Source of the DNA: Marinomonas polaris DSM 16579
Lineage (GTDB): Bacteria; Pseudomonadota; Gammaproteobacteria; Pseudomonadales; Marinomonadaceae
NCBI RefSeq assembly: GCF_900129155.1
Contig: NZ_FQVF01000008.1
Coordinates: forward strand, 124,001 to 188,000
Reading direction: 5' to 3'
Length of the DNA: 64,000 bases
The position numbers were made by a program, and so were the translations under genes. This document shows, piece by piece, positions 18,873-26,802 of the stretch. Every line of letters starts with the position of its first letter. Position 1 is the first letter of the stretch. Below the pieces are notes generated by a model. It saw only the letters and a list, made by a program, of their open reading frames with translations, was not told where the DNA came from and searched no databases.

Positions 18873-19601
18873 ATGAATGTAAAAAATCGTTTTATTGCGT
18901 TTGGTGCTTTGTGGTGTGGTTTTGTTACTTTTCCAGCTATGGCTGCCACATTTGAAGTGCCACGGTCTTTTGAGATCATGTATGTCGATCTTGAAAGTGC
19001 AGGTCATTTTGGTAATGATTTTAAAGTAGATATTGATGAAGGTCAGCATCAGATAGTTGTGCGTTTTAATAAGTTGTTGCGAAGCGGTGGCGATACACAA
19101 AAATATCAATCTGAACCAATTGTTTTGGATTTACAGTTTGAAAAGAATACCTATTTTACGCTGAAAGCACCTTATATATCGACTCAAAAGCAGGCCGAGG
19201 CCAATGCCAAAGACCCACAATTTACGATTTATGATAACGTAAATGGTCAAGATGTTGACTACAAACAACAAAGCTTGAAAACTAAATCTGGACTTCAGAA
19301 CACCCGTGATTTTGTTACAGAAATTGAGCGACTAACTGCCAAAAATTCACCGAGCAATACTAACTCTGGTTCTGCTCCAGTACCTGCTCCTGTTATTATG
19401 ACAGAAGACGTTGCGTTAGAAATGATGCAATTTTGGTATAATCAATCCGACGAAGCGACTCGTAAAGATGCTCGTATCTGGATTGCGGATGATATGTATA
19501 AGCCAACAGTCGCTAATATCCAACTGGAAATGTTTCAATTTTGGTTCAATAAAGCAGACAAAGAAGCGAAAAAAACCTTACAGGTTTGGCTTGTTGAATA
19601 G
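18873..19601 (+). CDS. DUF2057 (YccT-like) periplasmic protein with C-terminal repeat
   Basis: A 242-residue exported protein with a cleavable signal peptide ending AMA|A at about residue 23. The region to about residue 155 matches DUF2057 (YccT-like): ATFEVPRSFEIMYVDL, an I-V-V-R-F-N-K-L-L-R segment and YFTLKAPYI. The C-terminus adds two copies of a roughly 30-residue unit (core EMMQFWYNQSDEATRKDARIW and EMFQFWFNKADKEAKKTLQVW) behind a Pro/Ser linker. AAGGAG 6 bp before ATG 18873 fixes the start. Function unknown. Confidence 0.82.
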   Translation: MNVKNRFIAFGALWCGFVTFPAMAATFEVPRSFEIMYVDLESAGHFGNDFKVDIDEGQHQIVVRFNKLLRSGGDTQKYQSEPIVLDLQFEKNTYFTLKAPYISTQKQAEANAKDPQFTIYDNVNGQDVDYKQQSLKTKSGLQNTRDFVTEIERLTAKNSPSNTNSGSAPVPAPVIMTEDVALEMMQFWYNQSDEATRKDARIWIADDMYKPTVANIQLEMFQFWFNKADKEAKKTLQVWLVE

Positions 19602-19622
19602 CACATATACTTTAATAAATTA

Positions 19623-19658
19623 AAAAAGCGCCCAATGAAAATTTGGGCGTTTTTTTTG
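19623..19658. terminator. Bidirectional intrinsic terminator
   Basis: Stem CGCCCAA/TTGGGCG is flanked by an A run and eight Ts; it can stop transcription of the DUF2057 gene and of the convergent transporter gene. Confidence 0.88.
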
Positions 19659-19674
19659 ATCTATCGTATTTTAG

Positions 19675-20550
19675 TTAAGTGTCGGTTTGTGCTTTGGCGT
19701 ACTTTTGATTGAATTTATCGTTTACCCAAAGTGCCAATAATATAATCCCGCCACCAATGGCTAGACGTAAAATATCGGCATCTCTGTTCCAGAAAATCAC
19801 ATTGACGACAATTCCAGCAGGTATTAAAAGGTTATTAGCAACAGCAAGAGTGCCAATATCCACCATTGTAGCGCCCTTATTCCAAGCAAAATAACCTAAG
19901 CCAGAAGCAACTATGCCAAGATAAGTCAAAATTGACCATTGAAGCGTTGTTGTTGGTAGTTTATCTGGATTCCCTAATGCTAAGAAACAAGGAATAACAA
20001 CGGCCAAGGCTCCAAGGAAAAACCATCCAAATACCGTGCGTTGTGGCAGATCTGGGCGTTCCTTTGCAATAATACGTTTATAACCAACTTGTCCTGAAGC
20101 AAAGCAAATGTTAGCACCTTGAACGATTAACAATCCTTTAATAAACCCTTCGTCTACTCCTTGGTAGCGAATGGCAACAGCTCCAAGAATGGCTAAGATT
20201 GCACTAATGGCAAAGCCTATATTAAGACGGCGATCTAGCATATCATTTATTAGAGTAACATATAGAGGCGTCATAACTGTAAATAGTAAAACCTCGGGAA
20301 CGGATAAATATAGGAAGGATTGATAATAAAATCCATACATAATGCCAAGCTGTAGAGCTCCACATACCATTAATTTAAAAGCAATTTTTGCTTCAATCTG
20401 ACGTAGTTTTAAGAAAGGTAAGAAAACCACTGTTGCAAGTGTTACACGCATTAAAACAGAGAACCAGGCGTCGACCTGACCAGCAAGGTATACCCCAATC
20501 AAGCTAAACGAAAAAGCCCAAAGTAAGGTGACTGCAATTAGTATTGGCAT
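19675..20550 (-). CDS. yigM: YigM-like EamA/DMT transporter (probable biotin transporter)
   Basis: A 291-residue inner-membrane protein with ten hydrophobic helices, two EamA repeats. The N-terminus (LLWAFSFSLIGVYLAGQVDA then LMRVTLATVVFLPFLKLR) and the segment TTLQWSILTYLGIVASGLGYF align closely with E. coli YigM as I remember it; YigM has been reported to import biotin. The older label is carboxylate/amino acid/amine transporter. No biotin synthesis genes are adjacent, so biotin as substrate rests on similarity alone. Confidence 0.8.
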   Translation of the reverse strand: MPILIAVTLLWAFSFSLIGVYLAGQVDAWFSVLMRVTLATVVFLPFLKLRQIEAKIAFKLMVCGALQLGIMYGFYYQSFLYLSVPEVLLFTVMTPLYVTLINDMLDRRLNIGFAISAILAILGAVAIRYQGVDEGFIKGLLIVQGANICFASGQVGYKRIIAKERPDLPQRTVFGWFFLGALAVVIPCFLALGNPDKLPTTTLQWSILTYLGIVASGLGYFAWNKGATMVDIGTLAVANNLLIPAGIVVNVIFWNRDADILRLAIGGGIILLALWVNDKFNQKYAKAQTDT

Positions 20551-20865
20551 ATTGGTTTGTTCCAGATGAAAATTTTTGCAAAGTTTACCGATTTATAAGT
20601 GAATGGTAAAACAGTTTACTTTGTTATTTTATTTGGTTTACTAGTGTGTGTAATCTGACCTTTTATCGTATGGATCTTTTTATCTGCAAGATTGAGTGAA
20701 AAGTGATTTGATTTAGGTAGTTGATATTTTGTTGACCTACCTAGGGTATTGTCGACATTGTCCTTTGGGTTACCGCAAAACCTTGATCTAGATTAATAAT
20801 TTTATTTTTCATCCTGTTACCTTTTTTGTCACAGACATTTTATTGATCAAAAAAGGAATCTTATT
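20551..20865. promoter_or_regulatory. Control region between yigM-like gene and ompW
   Basis: A 315-bp divergent spacer. It holds a 7-bp inverted repeat, TAGGTAG (20714-20720) and CTACCTA (20737-20743), separated by 16 bp, plus an FNR-like site listed separately. The last 40 bp contain TTGATCAA and the AAAGGA ribosome site of ompW. No clear -10/-35 pair stands out for either gene. Confidence 0.5.
20783..20796 (+). promoter_or_regulatory. FNR/ANR-like box upstream of ompW
   Basis: TTGATCTAGATTAA matches the FNR/ANR consensus TTGAT-N4-ATCAA at 9 of 10 defined bases. It is centred about 76 bp before the ompW start codon. FNR control of ompW is documented in enterics, so oxygen control here is plausible but inferred. 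Confidence 0.5.
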
Positions 20866-21477
20866 ATGAAAGCTTTACTTCCTATCGCTCTTGTTTCTGC
20901 GCTTTGCTCATCAGTTGCATTGGCTCATAATGCAGGGGATGTTTTTGCTCGTGCTGGCCTTGCAGTAGTGATGCCAAACGAAAGCAGTGATGATGTATTG
21001 AATAAAGGTGAATTGGAGCTTGATAGCGATACTCAAGTTGGCGTTACTCTTACCTACATGCTGACAGATCAGTTTGGTGTTGAGTTGCTAGCTGCTTCGC
21101 CTTTTACTCATAAGGTATCGACTAAAGGTTTAGGCGAAGTGGCTGAAGTATCGCATTTACCGCCTTCTTTAATGGCGCAATATTATTTTGGTCAGGCAAA
21201 TAGCAAAATCCGTCCTTATATTGGCGCTGGCTTGAATTATACTATTTTCTTTGATGAAAAAGGTAAAGGCGCATTGGCTGGTACTGATGTGAGTCTTGAT
21301 AACTCTTTTGGTCTAGCTGCTCAAGTAGGTGTTGATGTCAATTTTGCTGAAAACTGGTTTGCTAACGCGTCTCTTTGGTACATGGATATTAATACTGATG
21401 TGCATACAACAGTAGGAACCTTTAACGCTGATATTGATCCTATTACCTTCATGGCAAGTGTTGGTTATACTTTCTAA
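20866..21477 (+). CDS. ompW: OmpW-family outer membrane protein
   Basis: A 203-residue eight-stranded outer-membrane beta-barrel. The signal peptide ends ALA|H at about residue 20. The mature chain begins GDVFARAGLAVVMPNES, the OmpW pattern, continues with LLAASPFTHKV and PSLMAQYYFG, then RPYIGAGLNYTIFF, and ends in the aromatic terminal strand FMASVGYTF needed for BAM insertion. OmpW forms a narrow hydrophobic channel linked to small hydrophobic or stress-related solutes. It has its own promoter region and a strong terminator. Confidence 0.93.
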   Translation: MKALLPIALVSALCSSVALAHNAGDVFARAGLAVVMPNESSDDVLNKGELELDSDTQVGVTLTYMLTDQFGVELLAASPFTHKVSTKGLGEVAEVSHLPPSLMAQYYFGQANSKIRPYIGAGLNYTIFFDEKGKGALAGTDVSLDNSFGLAAQVGVDVNFAENWFANASLWYMDINTDVHTTVGTFNADIDPITFMASVGYTF

Positions 21478-21498
21478 TAACGAGTATTTAAGAAAAGC

Positions 21499-21532
21499 AA
21501 AGGCTTTGATTTTTTGAATCAAAGCCTTTTTT
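21499..21532 (+). terminator. Intrinsic terminator after ompW
   Basis: A 12-bp stem AAGGCTTTGATT/AATCAAAGCCTT with a short T-rich loop is followed by a T run, about 20 bp after the ompW stop. Confidence 0.9.
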
Positions 21533-21605
21533 CGTTGTGTTGTTTTATAGGACTGGGGTAGGCTTTTCATTTTTACATGGCTATTTTGTCTCTCATGGAA
21601 AAACG

Positions 21606-22244
21606 ATGTTATTAGATTTTTTATCCGAACTTGAACACCGTTGCAGCGTATTTTTGCAAGCTCAAGGGCATGCGGATTCTGCTCATGATTTGAACCATAT
21701 TTCCCGAGTGGTAAAAGTAGCAAGACAACTTGCGATTGAAGAGGGAGCAGACTTGGCTGTTGTGGTTCCTGCTGCTTGGCTGCATGATTGCGTTTCTTTG
21801 CCTAAAAACCATCCAGAGCGTCATTTAGCCTCTACATTGGCAGGAGATAGAGCTATTAACTTCTTGGCCTCAATTCATTATCCAAGCGAATATTATGGTG
21901 CGATACATCATGCTATTCGCGCTCATAGTTTTAGTGCCAATATCTCGCCTGAAACTCCTGAAGCTAAAATAGTACAAGACGCTGATCGGTTAGATGCATT
22001 GGGTGCAATCGGTATTGCTCGATGTATGCAAGTAAGTGGAGCACTAAATCGTCCTTTATATTCCCTGAATGACCCGTTTTGCGAAATACGAGAGCCTGAT
22101 GATACGTTTTATTCTATAGACCATTTTTATAACAAGTTGTTTCACATTGCAGATAGCTTGAATACGCCTTCAGCGCGGTTGGAGGGCAAAAGGCGAGAAA
22201 GAGTAATGCGTATATTTTTAGATGACCTAGCATTAGAAGTTTAG
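21606..22244 (+). CDS. HD-domain phosphohydrolase (YedJ-like)
   Basis: A 212-residue cytoplasmic metal-dependent hydrolase. The HD-domain ligands are visible: H in AHDLNHISRV, the HD pair in AAWLHDC and the later D in VQDADRLDALGAIGIAR. This spacing matches the YedJ-type family, whose substrate (probably a nucleotide or phosphoester) is not settled. ATG 21606 with GGAAAA upstream is preferred over an in-frame TTG at 21537, which would overlap the region just after the ompW terminator. It converges on the MarR gene with a 12-bp gap. Confidence 0.85.
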   Translation: MLLDFLSELEHRCSVFLQAQGHADSAHDLNHISRVVKVARQLAIEEGADLAVVVPAAWLHDCVSLPKNHPERHLASTLAGDRAINFLASIHYPSEYYGAIHHAIRAHSFSANISPETPEAKIVQDADRLDALGAIGIARCMQVSGALNRPLYSLNDPFCEIREPDDTFYSIDHFYNKLFHIADSLNTPSARLEGKRRERVMRIFLDDLALEV

Positions 22245-22256
22245 TTTAAACCTCTT

Positions 22257-22703
22257 CTACACTTTGTCATTAATAGCATGCAAATTTGTTAGCATTTTTG
22301 CGCCAATTTCTAAGAATTTCTTCAGTTCTTCATCACTAACATCTGCTCTCATTTCTTTTAGAACCGCTTTGTCTGCTTTTGCTAATTGTTGATAAAATCC
22401 TAAGCCTTTCTCGGTTAATAGAAGAAACTGACTACGTTTATCATGTGGATTCTGGGTCTTAATAACAAGCTCTTGGTTCACTACTTCTTGAACCAATCGA
22501 GTGACTTGGCCTTTGTCTCTTTCGGTTATATCTGCAAGATAATTTGCCGTGCAGTTCTCTGTCTCATGGATATGTTTCAGAATCATAAAATATAAAGGAG
22601 AGAGTGGTAATCCTTTCTCTTTCATGATGTTTTTCATTGAAGCTTTTAATCCACCGATTGTATTTATGAGAAGAGTTTGTAGTTCTGACTCGTAATGCTG
22701 CAT
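22257..22703 (-). CDS. MarR-family transcriptional regulator
   Basis: A 148-residue MarR-type winged-helix dimer. The DNA-binding part (LPLSPLYFMILKHIHETENCTANYLADITERDKGQVTRLV) and the wing (NPHDKRSQFLLLTEKG) are clear. The start is ATG 22703: the in-frame TTG at 22733 would place the first ten codons inside the tandem repeat array. It is divergent from a DUF2798 membrane protein gene across four 28-bp repeats that each hold a 13-bp palindrome, so it very probably represses itself and that gene. The effector ligand is unknown. Confidence 0.92.
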   Translation of the reverse strand: MQHYESELQTLLINTIGGLKASMKNIMKEKGLPLSPLYFMILKHIHETENCTANYLADITERDKGQVTRLVQEVVNQELVIKTQNPHDKRSQFLLLTEKGLGFYQQLAKADKAVLKEMRADVSDEELKKFLEIGAKMLTNLHAINDKV

Positions 22704-22712
22704 AGAAAATTC

Positions 22713-22824
22713 CAATATAGTTGACTTTGTCAATTTAATTCAATATAGTTGACTTTGTCAATTTAATTCAATATAGTTGACTTTGTCAATTTAATTCAAT
22801 ATAGTTGACTTTGTCAATTTAATT
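22713..22824. repeat. Four perfect tandem 28-bp repeats forming a two-way promoter/operator array
   Basis: Copies start at 22713, 22741, 22769 and 22797 and are identical. Each holds the perfect inverted repeat TTGACTTTGTCAA (22721-22733, 22749-22761, 22777-22789, 22805-22817), a plausible MarR operator. Across each junction the plus strand reads TTGACT-17 bp-TATAGT, a near-consensus sigma-70 promoter towards the DUF2798 gene. The minus strand reads TTGAAT-18 bp-TATATT towards marR, with the palindrome between the two boxes. The array thus offers three complete promoters in each direction, each overlapped by operator. The unit can gain or lose copies by slippage. There are no spacers, so it is not CRISPR. 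Confidence 0.85.
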
Positions 22825-22861
22825 TACCGTATTAACCTTATCATTCACTGCGAGCAGATCT

Positions 22862-23314
22862 ATGTCAAAGAAAGTTCAAAAAATTGCTATTATCGTTAGT
22901 TTTGTTATTGCTATAGGAGGTTCTTTAACCCTACTAATGACTTGGAAGAATATTGGTTTTACTGATGGCTTTATGGGGGCTTGGCTTTCCTCTTTTGCTC
23001 TATGTGTTTTATGTATTGCGCCAATTGGCGGTGTCATTGCCTTTATGATTAATCGCCTTGTTAATTTAGTTTTTCCAAGTTTGTCGTCTGTGAAGAAAAA
23101 TATTGTGTTTGGACTTATTATGGCGGTATTGATGGAATCTATTATGGCCGTTGTGACAACCATGAATCTACACGGTTTTATGGTGCTAAAAGATTTTATT
23201 GATTTTTGGCTTGTGACGTTTGTTTCAGCGTTACCTGCTGGATTGGCTATTTCCGTGCTGATGTCTCTTGTTATTAAACCCAAATTAGCTGCTTTTTGGG
23301 CTAAGCCTGCATAA
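22862..23314 (+). CDS. DUF2798-like membrane protein
   Basis: A 150-residue inner-membrane protein with four predicted helices (about residues 7-28, 36-60, 76-98, 108-133). It looks like two DUF2798-type helical pairs in tandem: the first half has F-M-G-A-W-L-S-S-F and APIGG, the second W-L-V-T-F-V-S-A-L-P-A-G. The function is unknown. It is divergent from marR across the repeat array, so its expression is probably switched by that regulator. No ribosome site stronger than GCGAG is visible before ATG 22862. Confidence 0.75.
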   Translation: MSKKVQKIAIIVSFVIAIGGSLTLLMTWKNIGFTDGFMGAWLSSFALCVLCIAPIGGVIAFMINRLVNLVFPSLSSVKKNIVFGLIMAVLMESIMAVVTTMNLHGFMVLKDFIDFWLVTFVSALPAGLAISVLMSLVIKPKLAAFWAKPA

Positions 23315-23337
23315 GTTTGTTTAAGGTTAGTTGGTGT

Positions 23338-23490
23338 TTAGGAGAGAATTTCAGCGAGTTTGATTTGGACTAAGACAGAGCTTTGGTCCTTTTCTAGTTC
23401 TAGGTCTAGGTTGCGGATAGGGAATGGTGTTGCTTTGTGCTGATAGGGATTTTCAATAGTAGATAAATGAAATTTATTAACAGAAAATTA
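23338..23490 (-). pseudogene. Possible C-terminal remnant of a decayed gene
   Basis: On the minus strand, about 50 codons run open from a stop at 23488-23490 to a stop at 23338-23340. They have a coding-like composition (ENPYQHKATPFPIRNLDLEL, then VLVQIKLAEILS). There is no start codon with a ribosome site. It lies downstream of the Rieske gene and after a hairpin, and I do not recognise the protein. It may be the tail of a lost gene or chance. Confidence 0.3.
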
Positions 23491-23515
23491 CTTAAATAAA
23501 GCCATAAAAGCTAGA

Positions 23516-23576
23516 AAACAAGACGCTAAGCCTAGCTTGTAAATATAGGCTGTTAGCGACTAAAAGCGTCTTGTTT
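23516..23576 (-). terminator. Large two-part hairpin after the Rieske gene
   Basis: Outer arms AAACAAGACGCT (23516-23527) and AGCGTCTTGTTT (23565-23576) pair perfectly over 12 bp; inner arms AGCCTA/TAGGCT form a second stem. Read on the minus strand it begins 25 bp after the Rieske stop and ends in TTTTC, so terminator function is plausible. It is larger than other terminators here. Confidence 0.5.
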
Positions 23577-23601
23577 AACCTTTATAAGGTAGGGAATCTA
23601 G

Positions 23602-23931
23602 CTAGGCGAATAACAAGTAACAGTTGCCCTGCTCTATACCGACTGTCGCTTTTTTGAGGTGGCTTCCCTGGCATGGGCCGGTAATACATGTACCGTCTAG
23701 TGGAGAGAAAAGAGCGCCATGATGATGACATTTTAAATAATCACCTTCCTCATCTAACGCAGGATCAGAAGACCAATTAAGTTGCTTTTTTTGATGAGGG
23801 CATAAGTTTTCATAAGCAAGAATTTGACCTTGTTGCTTAGTTACTAAAAAGTTATATTTTTCTACTGTTATGTTTAATGCTTTGCCTTCAGGAAGGTTTT
23901 GCGCATCAGGGATAAGGTATTTATTAAACAC
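23602..23931 (-). CDS. Rieske [2Fe-2S] ferredoxin-like protein
   Basis: A 109-residue soluble Rieske protein. Cluster ligands are C44-P-H46 and C68-x2-H71 (CHHHG), about 22 residues apart, with GALFSPLDGTCITGPC closing the cluster loop. No signal peptide or oxygenase domain is present, so it is a stand-alone electron carrier like NirD-type or small Rieske ferredoxins. No partner reductase or oxygenase is adjacent. A terminator-like hairpin follows. Confidence 0.85.
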   Translation of the reverse strand: MFNKYLIPDAQNLPEGKALNITVEKYNFLVTKQQGQILAYENLCPHQKKQLNWSSDPALDEEGDYLKCHHHGALFSPLDGTCITGPCQGSHLKKATVGIEQGNCYLLFA

Positions 23932-24217
23932 GTGATTACCGCACTTTTTTATAATGAATGTTGTTTACTTCAGTAGAATTGACGCTTTCCATAATCATGC
24001 GAACTAGAGTGAGAACAAAAATCCTCACATTTTAGTGGTGTTTTCTTTCAATTCTACCGCTGACTAAGTGAATAAAGTTCAGCAAAATGTCAGTTAAATA
24101 AACTTTCCGTGAGCAAAGACTCTAAAGCGCTATGAGCGATGAGTCAATATGCAAGAATTGAGTTAGTTGATTTTAGGTCGTTGCTTGCTTTCGGCAAGCT
24201 CCCTATACTTACCCGCT

Positions 24218-26518
24218 ATGACTAAAAAAACTCCGGCAAAATCTTCACGTAAGTCCCCGACTCAAAAGAAAAAAACATCACAATCTTCCTTTTTGAAGAG
24301 GATGTTCTGTGCCCTTTTTAAATGGGGGGTAATTATTGCTTTGGTAGGAAGTATTCCTTTTGCTGGTTGGGTATGGTGGCTAAATGGGCAAGTTGTTAGC
24401 CGTTTTGAAGGGCAGAAATGGCAAGTGCCTTCAGAGGTCTACAGTGCACCTGTTATATTATCAAGTGGAGCACCTTGGAAAAAGCAAGACCTCGAAAGTT
24501 TATTGGAAGAAACTGGTTACCGATTTGGTCGAAATAGTCAAAACGTTGGTTGGGCTGCTCGTAGTCAAACGAAAGTCAGTGCACATTTGCGTTCCTATGT
24601 TGATCATTTGGGATTTCATGAAAGTGAAAGGCGTATTTTTTCGTTCCAAGATGGTCGCTTAGTTATTCAAGCATTGAATGGTGATGAAATAGACGAAGCA
24701 AGGATAGAGCCTCAGCGTATAGGCTTCTTGTATGGCGGTAATACAGAAAGCCGTCAAATTTTAACATATGATGATATTCCTAAGCCCCTGATTGATATTT
24801 TGATTGCGGTAGAGGATCAGGATTTTTATCAGCATTGGGGAATTTCTCCGACTGGTATTGCGCGAGCTGCGCTAGTTAACTTAACTCATGGCTCACGACG
24901 CCAAGGTGGCTCTACCTTAACTCAGCAGCTTGTGAAGAATATGTATTTGAGTTCTGAGCGAACTTACACGCGAAAGCTGACTGAAGTGGTGATGAGCTTA
25001 CTGCTTGAGTACCATTATTCGAAAGAGGCCATTATTACGGCTTACATGAACGAAGTGTATTTAGCTCAGTTGGGCAGCAGTGCCTTGCATGGTTTTGCTG
25101 CGGCTAGCCAGCATTTTTTTGGTCGCCCGTTGAATGAACTAAATATCGATGAATTTGCTCTGTTAGTTGGTATGGTTAAAGGTCCATCTCTTTACAATCC
25201 TGAGCGATCTCCAAATCGTGCAAAAGATCGCCGTAATACCGTACTGGCTATATTGAAAAACCAAGGCCGTTTATCTGATGTTGATTACAATAGCCTTATA
25301 AAGCAACCTATCCGACTTGCTGATAAGCAAAAAGAACGCTCAGTGTTTGGCGATTATTTAGATTTGGTTGCTATGCAATTGTCGCGAGATTTTGATGAAA
25401 CTACTTTAGCGACGAAAAACTTACGCATTTATACTGGGGTCGACATACGAGCACAGCGAGCGGCAAGTTTAGCGATGCAGCGTCAAGTGGCAGCATTGGA
25501 AAAGCGTGATCCTAAATTAAATGGTCTGCAAGGCGCTATGGTTGTCACGGATAGGCTGAATGGGCAAGTACGTGCCGTGGTTGGTTCTAGTGGGCAGCAT
25601 TATACTGGTTTTAATCGAGCGTTAGGGGCGGTTAGGCCTATCGGTTCATTGGTGAAACCACCGCTTTATTTATCTGCGTTAGCAACTGGACGCTATACAT
25701 GGTGGACTGAAATTGAAGATAAAAAGCTGCGCTTTAACATAGGTGGTCAGGTTTGGGAGCCTGAGAACTACGATAGAAGAACTCATGGTGTCGTACATCT
25801 TTATGAGGCTATGGCGAAATCCTATAACCTAGCGACTGTTTCATTAGCACAGCAAATCGGTTTTGATCGAGTGGGTGATACCTTGCGACAGTTGGGTGTA
25901 AAACGACCTTTTACTATGCATCCAGCGATGGCTCTGGGAGCACTAGAATTATCTCCCTTTGAAGTATCTCGTTTATATCAACCTATTGCCTCTCAAGGAA
26001 AGAGTAGTGAGTTGGGGGTCGTGCTTGCTGTTATGGATCAGAAGGATCAGCTTATGAAGCGATTTGATCAGCATAATGATGTGCCTTTTACTGATGCTTT
26101 ACTTGCTGTGACCTTGGATGGTATGACAAAAACACCAAAAATCGGTACAGCTAAGGCGGCTCAAGCTGCTTTTCCAGATCTAAATTTTGCGGCTAAAACA
26201 GGAACAACAAACCAGCAAAAAGACAGTTGGTTTGTCGGAATCACTGGTGATTATTCGTCTACGGTATGGCTTGGTGATGATAATAACGTACCTTTAAGTA
26301 TTACTGGTAGTAGCGGCGCATTAAAAGTGTGGGTGGATTTCACCAAAAATGTAAACTCGAGGTCTTTACCTGATACTTTGCCTAACGGTGCCGCTCGTTA
26401 CAATGTCTTAGATAGTACGTTTGAAATCGCGGCAGACCGCTGTAAAGACAAGACACCGCTAGCGTTTATTTTAGGTACTGAGCCAAAAGATAGTACTTCA
26501 TGTTTTTGGCCTTTCTAA
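24218..26518 (+). CDS. mrcB: Penicillin-binding protein 1B
   Basis: A 766-residue bifunctional peptidoglycan synthase. A basic cytoplasmic tail, rich in Lys and Ser, precedes one transmembrane helix (about 35-60) and a UB2H-like region. The glycosyltransferase domain carries catalytic Glu in EDQDFYQHWG (about residue 199) and RRQGGSTLTQQLVKN. The transpeptidase carries SLVK (about 476), SYN and KTGTTNQQKDSWF (about 660). Size and motif set fit PBP1B rather than PBP1A. ATG 24218 is preferred to TTG 24167; neither has a strong ribosome site. It should act with an outer-membrane LpoB-type activator elsewhere. Confidence 0.93.
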   Translation: MTKKTPAKSSRKSPTQKKKTSQSSFLKRMFCALFKWGVIIALVGSIPFAGWVWWLNGQVVSRFEGQKWQVPSEVYSAPVILSSGAPWKKQDLESLLEETGYRFGRNSQNVGWAARSQTKVSAHLRSYVDHLGFHESERRIFSFQDGRLVIQALNGDEIDEARIEPQRIGFLYGGNTESRQILTYDDIPKPLIDILIAVEDQDFYQHWGISPTGIARAALVNLTHGSRRQGGSTLTQQLVKNMYLSSERTYTRKLTEVVMSLLLEYHYSKEAIITAYMNEVYLAQLGSSALHGFAAASQHFFGRPLNELNIDEFALLVGMVKGPSLYNPERSPNRAKDRRNTVLAILKNQGRLSDVDYNSLIKQPIRLADKQKERSVFGDYLDLVAMQLSRDFDETTLATKNLRIYTGVDIRAQRAASLAMQRQVAALEKRDPKLNGLQGAMVVTDRLNGQVRAVVGSSGQHYTGFNRALGAVRPIGSLVKPPLYLSALATGRYTWWTEIEDKKLRFNIGGQVWEPENYDRRTHGVVHLYEAMAKSYNLATVSLAQQIGFDRVGDTLRQLGVKRPFTMHPAMALGALELSPFEVSRLYQPIASQGKSSELGVVLAVMDQKDQLMKRFDQHNDVPFTDALLAVTLDGMTKTPKIGTAKAAQAAFPDLNFAAKTGTTNQQKDSWFVGITGDYSSTVWLGDDNNVPLSITGSSGALKVWVDFTKNVNSRSLPDTLPNGAARYNVLDSTFEIAADRCKDKTPLAFILGTEPKDSTSCFWPF

Positions 26519-26802
26519 ATTCATATATATGAAATTAGAAAAGAAGATTGATAATTGTTTAGTTCTTATATAGCCTTTTAGGCTGTTGAAAATAAACAGA
26601 TTACTTTCATTTTTAAAGTTAAGTAATTGTTGTTGAAGGTTATTGGTGCCTTTATGGACTTAGGATATTAAGGCGATTTGGGAAAAGTTGTCGAGATGAG
26701 AAGTGAATTAAAATGCTTCTTAGAAATAACACCACCTTATATATGCAAAAGAAAAAAGCTTCGCTTATCGTTTGAATTTTATTTGTAAGGGAGTGGCGCT
26801 GT

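Noticed and set aside
22704..22733. Longer MarR N-terminus from TTG 22733
   Set aside because: It would be encoded by the repeat array itself; ATG 22703 gives the normal MarR length.
22713..22824. CRISPR array from four 28-bp direct repeats
   Set aside because: The copies are directly adjacent with no spacers and there are no cas genes.
23516..23582. Integron attC-like site
   Set aside because: The arms do not show the RYYYAAC/GTTRRRY core pairs, and there is no integrase or cassette array.
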